Shown in pieces: positions 60,881-64,000 of a DNA stretch of 64,000 nucleotides. Below the pieces are notes generated by a model. That model was given only the letters and a program-made list of their open reading frames with translations. It was not told the origin of the DNA and ran no database searches. The DNA lies in contig NZ_JABBJE010000001.1 in NCBI RefSeq assembly GCF_014218725.1, forward strand, positions 248,001-312,000, given 5' to 3'. The position numbers were made by a program, and so were the translations under genes. The stretch is from Brevundimonas huaxiensis (lineage in GTDB: Bacteria > Pseudomonadota > Alphaproteobacteria > Caulobacterales > Caulobacteraceae). Each line of letters begins with the position of its first letter. The stretch's first letter is position 1.

Positions 60881-62443
60881 TTACGGTCCGACGTCGTTGG
60901 CGTCGGCCCGGCCGTCGTCGATGGGCTTGGGCAGATTGACGCCGATGCCCAGCGCCTGCGCCAGCTTGTCGTCGCGGCCATAGACGTCCTCGCGGAACGC
61001 CACCCGGCCCTGACCATCCACGAAGGCGGTCCAGTACAGCAGCCGCACCGAAATCTCGCGTCCGGTGGTCACGCGCGTCGTCTCGCGCGTGTCCTGGGCC
61101 GTGTCGAACTGGGCCAGCTTGGTCGGATCGGGCGACAGCAGCAGGCGCGCGAACTCCACCGCATTCTGCACCCGCACGCAGCCGTGGCTGCGCTGACGCG
61201 TGGACAGGTTGAAGGCGGCCTTCGACGGCGTGTCGTGCAGGAAGATGGCGTAGCTGTCGCGCAGCTCGAACTTCACATAGCCCAGGGCCGAACGCGGACC
61301 GGCGCGCTGGATGACCATGCCGTCCTTCACATACATGTCGTTGGCGGCCAGATAGCCCGGCCCCTTGGGCAGGATTTCGCGGCGCGCGATGCCGGCCGGC
61401 ACATACCAGGGCGGATTGGCCACGACCGAGGCGAACGGCTTCTCTAGGCTTGGCGTCTGGTTCTCGGCCGAGCCGACCACGACGCGGTTGGAGTGAACCG
61501 GCTTGCCGTCCTTCCAATAGACCATGATGGCGGCGGCGGTGTTGACCTCGATCCGCTCGGGCGCGACCTCGCGCTTCAGCCAGCGACGGCGCTCCAGGTT
61601 CAGCGCGATCTGACGCGCACGGTCCTCGGCCGAGGCGCCCAGCGAGCGCTGGGTGCCCGCGCCGATCCGTCCGTCGGCGCCCAGGCCATGGCGGTTCTGG
61701 AAGCTCTGCACCGCGCGTTGCAGTTCGGCGTTGTAAACCAGGCCCTGCGCCTTCAACCGCGCGCCGTCTGCGGCCGACAGGTCGCCCTCAGCCGTCAGGC
61801 GGTCGATCAGGGCGGGGATGCGACGATCGCTGTTGCCCGGCTCGATGGTCGCGCCCTGGGTGAAACGAGGCCATCCGCCCTGCGCCGCCAGACGGCGATA
61901 GCGGACATAGCCGGCCGACAGATTCTGATAGCCGATGTCGGTGGGCGCCAGGCCGTCATACCACTGGCCCAGCACATTGCGGGTCAGGGCGTCGCTGAGA
62001 CCGCGCGGCAGGTCCACGCGGTTCTTCTGCATCTCCCACAGGTCTTCGACCGTCTCGGGCCGCACCTTGCCCTCGGCCAGGACGCGCGCGTAGGCCAGCG
62101 CCGCCGCCGTGGTCCGCAGGTCCGCGCTCGCCGGATCGGCCGCCAGTCCCACGAAGTCGAAATAGTCGGAGCCCGCCAGACCATGGCGATTGGCGCCGGC
62201 CGCGACGGTATTCAGGGCGCGCACCCGGTCGGCATTCCACACCGGCCGCCAGCCGTTCATTTCATAGAAGGCGCGCACATCCGCCTGCTGCGTCTCGGGC
62301 AGACGCGAAATCTGGTCGTTGAAGCTGTTGTAGAAGGCCGTCGCCTCCGGTCCGCGCTGCACGAACACCTGCTGCGCGCGCGCCGCCGAGCCAAGGGTCA
62401 TGGCCGCCGTCGCGACGCCCAGACCCAGTTGCCGTCTATTCAT
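60881..62443 (-). CDS. L,D-transpeptidase (YcbB-like)
   Basis: A 520-residue periplasmic L,D-transpeptidase that forms 3-3 peptidoglycan crosslinks. Twin-arginine-like signal (MNRRQLGLGVATAAMTLGSAARAQ). An N-terminal scaffold domain (about 35-250) and PG-binding segment (VYNAELQRAVQSFQNRHGLGADGRIGAGTQRSL) precede the YkuD domain, with catalytic Cys in RSHGCVRVQN. DDKLAQALGIGVNLPKPIDD closes the protein. Confidence 0.93.
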   Translation of the reverse strand: MNRRQLGLGVATAAMTLGSAARAQQVFVQRGPEATAFYNSFNDQISRLPETQQADVRAFYEMNGWRPVWNADRVRALNTVAAGANRHGLAGSDYFDFVGLAADPASADLRTTAAALAYARVLAEGKVRPETVEDLWEMQKNRVDLPRGLSDALTRNVLGQWYDGLAPTDIGYQNLSAGYVRYRRLAAQGGWPRFTQGATIEPGNSDRRIPALIDRLTAEGDLSAADGARLKAQGLVYNAELQRAVQSFQNRHGLGADGRIGAGTQRSLGASAEDRARQIALNLERRRWLKREVAPERIEVNTAAAIMVYWKDGKPVHSNRVVVGSAENQTPSLEKPFASVVANPPWYVPAGIARREILPKGPGYLAANDMYVKDGMVIQRAGPRSALGYVKFELRDSYAIFLHDTPSKAAFNLSTRQRSHGCVRVQNAVEFARLLLSPDPTKLAQFDTAQDTRETTRVTTGREISVRLLYWTAFVDGQGRVAFREDVYGRDDKLAQALGIGVNLPKPIDDGRADANDVGP

Positions 62444-62529
62444 CGTCTTCCGCTTCTTCGATCGCTTCGGCCAGCGTGGCCGACGCCCCTGGTACCCGAA
62501 CGCCTCCACATTATCGGTGTTCCGACCAA

Positions 62530-62559
62530 ACAAAAAGCGCCGGCCTTGCGACCGACGCT
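62530..62559 (-). terminator. Terminator of rpmE
   Basis: Eight-base stem AGCGTCGG/CCGGCGCT (one G-T pair) followed on the minus strand by TTTTTGTTT, 44 bases after the rpmE stop. Confidence 0.8.
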
Positions 62560-62602
62560 CTTGGTGTTCTGATTGCTGCGAGATGTCGCAGCCAGGACGC
62601 GC

Positions 62603-62827
62603 TTACTTCTTGATGAAGCCGGCGAACTTGTTGTTGAAGCGCGAGACGCGACCGCCGCGGTCCATCAGCTGGGCGTTGCCGCCCGTCCAGGCCGGGTGCG
62701 TCGTCGGGTCGATGTCGAGGGCCAGCTTGTCGCCTTCCTTCCCGTAGGTCGAACGGGTCTGGTAGGTGCTGCCGTCGGTCATCACCACGGTGATGAAGTG
62801 GTAGTCGGGATGGGTATCCGCCTTCAT
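62603..62827 (-). CDS. rpmE: 50S ribosomal protein L31, zinc-free type
   Basis: A 74-residue bL31 with [19 protein letters not shown] and [29 protein letters not shown]. It has no cysteine at all, so it lacks the CxxC zinc site of type-A L31, as is usual in alphaproteobacteria. It is divergent from the ABC exporter gene. Confidence 0.96.
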   Translation of the reverse strand: MKADTHPDYHFITVVMTDGSTYQTRSTYGKEGDKLALDIDPTTHPAWTGGNAQLMDRGGRVSRFNNKFAGFIKK

Positions 62828-62961
62828 GGTCGTCGTCCGGTCTCTGCGCGGTGACGATGCCGACCGTCCGTGCGCGTGAAATGAGAAACCCGCCAGAAAG
62901 CCGGCGGGAATGAGGGGCGGCGTTTACACCGGGGGGCGTTCCGGGGCAAGAGGCGGGCGAA

Positions 62962-64000
62962 ATGACCGATCAAGCCGCCGCCTCCGCCTCTTCCGCCAAC
63001 CGCGCCTCGGGCATGGCGTCGCTGGAGGGCCGGCCCAGCGCCGGCGCCCTTCTGGCCGATCAGATGTCCGAAGCGGGCGCCAAGCGCGCCAAGCGTCGCG
63101 ACATCCGCCCGTTGGCGCGACTGATTCCCTTCGCCATGCGCCACAAGGGTCATGCCCTGATGGCGGTCTTCTGGCTGCTGTTGTCCACCGCCGCTTCGCT
63201 GGGCCTGACCGCCCTGGCGCGCGGGGCCATCGACCATGGGTTCGAGGCCGGCGGCGCCAATCTGAACATCTGGTTCCTGCTGCTGGGCGCCAACGCCCTG
63301 TTCCTGGGGCTGGCGACCGCCGCCCGCTACTATTTCGTCACCCGAACGGGCGAGCGCGTCATCGCCGATGTGCGAAAGGGTCTGTTCGGCCGCATCCTGA
63401 CGCTGGACCCGTCCTTCTACGCCCATATGCGCACCGGCGAGGTGCTGTCGCGCCTGACCACGGACATCGCCCTGGTCGAGACGTTGATGACGACGTCCAT
63501 CTCCTATGCGCTGCGCAACTTCTTGACCCTGATCGGCGGCGTGGCCCTGCTGTTCTTCGTCAGTCCCAAATTGACCGGCTTCGTCCTGCTGATCGTGCCT
63601 TTCCTCCTTGGGCCGATCTTCATCTTCGGCCGCAAGGTGCGCAAACTGACCGTCGCGTCTCAGGACCGCTTCGCCAACGCCGTCGGCTTCGCCGGCGAAA
63701 GCGTGGACGCCATCGAGACGGTCCAGGCCTTCGGCCGCGAACAGAGCGCCATCACCCGCTTCGGCGCGGCGGTCGAGGACGCCTTCAACGCCTCGCTGAC
63801 CCGGATGCAGGCCCGCGCCTGGATGACGGCCCTGATCATCGTCGTCATGTTCGGCGGCGTCACTCTGGTGCTGTGGCTGGGCGCCCAGGACGTGGTGAAG
63901 GGCGCCATGACGCCCGGCGCCCTGCTTCAGTTCGTTCTACTGTCCGTCTTCGCGGCGGGCGCCGTGGGCGCGCTCGGCGAAAGCTGGGGCGACGTGCAAA
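62962..64000 (+). CDS. ABC exporter, membrane domain (cut by window edge)
   Basis: The first ~346 residues of an ABC-B (MsbA-like) half-transporter. A 55-residue Ala/Ser-rich N-terminus leads into six expected helices (ALMAVFWLLLSTAASLGLTAL, FLLLGANALFLGLATAARYYFV and later). The typical coupling runs are TRTGERVIADVRKGLFGRILTLDPSFYAHMRTGEVLSRLTTD and VGFAGESVDAIETVQAFGRE. The ATP-binding domain lies beyond 64000. ATG 62962 starts after GGCGGGCGAA. The substrate, perhaps lipid, is unknown. Confidence 0.92.
   Translation, partial: MTDQAAASASSANRASGMASLEGRPSAGALLADQMSEAGAKRAKRRDIRPLARLIPFAMRHKGHALMAVFWLLLSTAASLGLTALARGAIDHGFEAGGANLNIWFLLLGANALFLGLATAARYYFVTRTGERVIADVRKGLFGRILTLDPSFYAHMRTGEVLSRLTTDIALVETLMTTSISYALRNFLTLIGGVALLFFVSPKLTGFVLLIVPFLLGPIFIFGRKVRKLTVASQDRFANAVGFAGESVDAIETVQAFGREQSAITRFGAAVEDAFNASLTRMQARAWMTALIIVVMFGGVTLVLWLGAQDVVKGAMTPGALLQFVLLSVFAAGAVGALGESWGDVQ

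Overview
The window is high-GC DNA (roughly two-thirds G+C by eye) with dense coding, and it reads as a chromosomal segment of a Caulobacterales alphaproteobacterium, most likely Brevundimonas or a close relative. The markers are gapR (DUF2312), a TacA-like NtrC-family regulator beside it, a TrcR/DUF1013 regulator, an RcdA/DUF1465 protein, a split three-gene transhydrogenase (pntAA-pntAB-pntB), the phoR-pstCAB-phoU-phoB order, and alphaproteobacterial small proteins (DUF465, DUF1192, COQ9, aa3-type CoxIV). I see no rRNA, CRISPR array, prophage, transposase or integrase.

Layout. 1-5.6 kb (minus): Pr6Pr-type membrane protein (cut by the edge), aldo/keto reductase, MmcQ/YjbR protein, a secreted Tiki/ChaN-like protein, gamma-glutamyltransferase, ExbD, folE. 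5.8-9.2 kb: cysS, a 730-bp intergenic stretch holding a 156-bp palindromic element and a run of hairpins, then a lytic transglycosylase. 9.4-12.3 kb: an oddly built tRNA-Cys, rpmJ, gapR and a TacA-like regulator. 12.4-26 kb: DUF4153 membrane protein, oligopeptidase F, CoxIV, the pnt operon with two unknown membrane proteins inserted, a DUF1801 protein, an acyltransferase, a WYL regulator, a gluzincin peptidase, a lipoprotein, ychF.

26.2-32 kb (minus): a four-gene metal module (DUF2946, TonB receptor, PepSY reductase-like protein, PCu(A)C chaperone), pth and rplY. 32-41.2 kb: an MHYT hybrid kinase, then the phosphate regulon phoR-pstC-pstA-pstB-phoU-phoB with a clear Pho box before pstC and a weaker one before phoR. 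41.2-50.6 kb: Hsp33, a two-anchor helical protein, a phosphoserine phosphatase/phosphoglycerate dehydrogenase fusion, a GDSL autotransporter, a small diguanylate cyclase, purE-purK, COQ9 and rpsU, which appears to start at CTG.

50.6-64 kb: a NatAB-like ABC exporter, CocE-type hydrolase, LytM peptidase, DUF465 proteins, TIGR02444 protein, ubiX, trcR, a cyanovirin-N/beta-gamma-crystallin secreted protein, quinone oxidoreductase, DUF1192, rcdA, an L,D-transpeptidase, rpmE and the start of an ABC exporter.

Most of the window is core genome. The items most worth a second look are the 77-nt tRNA-Cys with an eight-base anticodon loop and lengthened T stem, the SerB-SerA fusion, the metal-uptake module, the lectin-crystallin protein, the unknown membrane proteins inside the pnt operon, and the structured gap after cysS. 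I did not find a clear new defence or mobile system.
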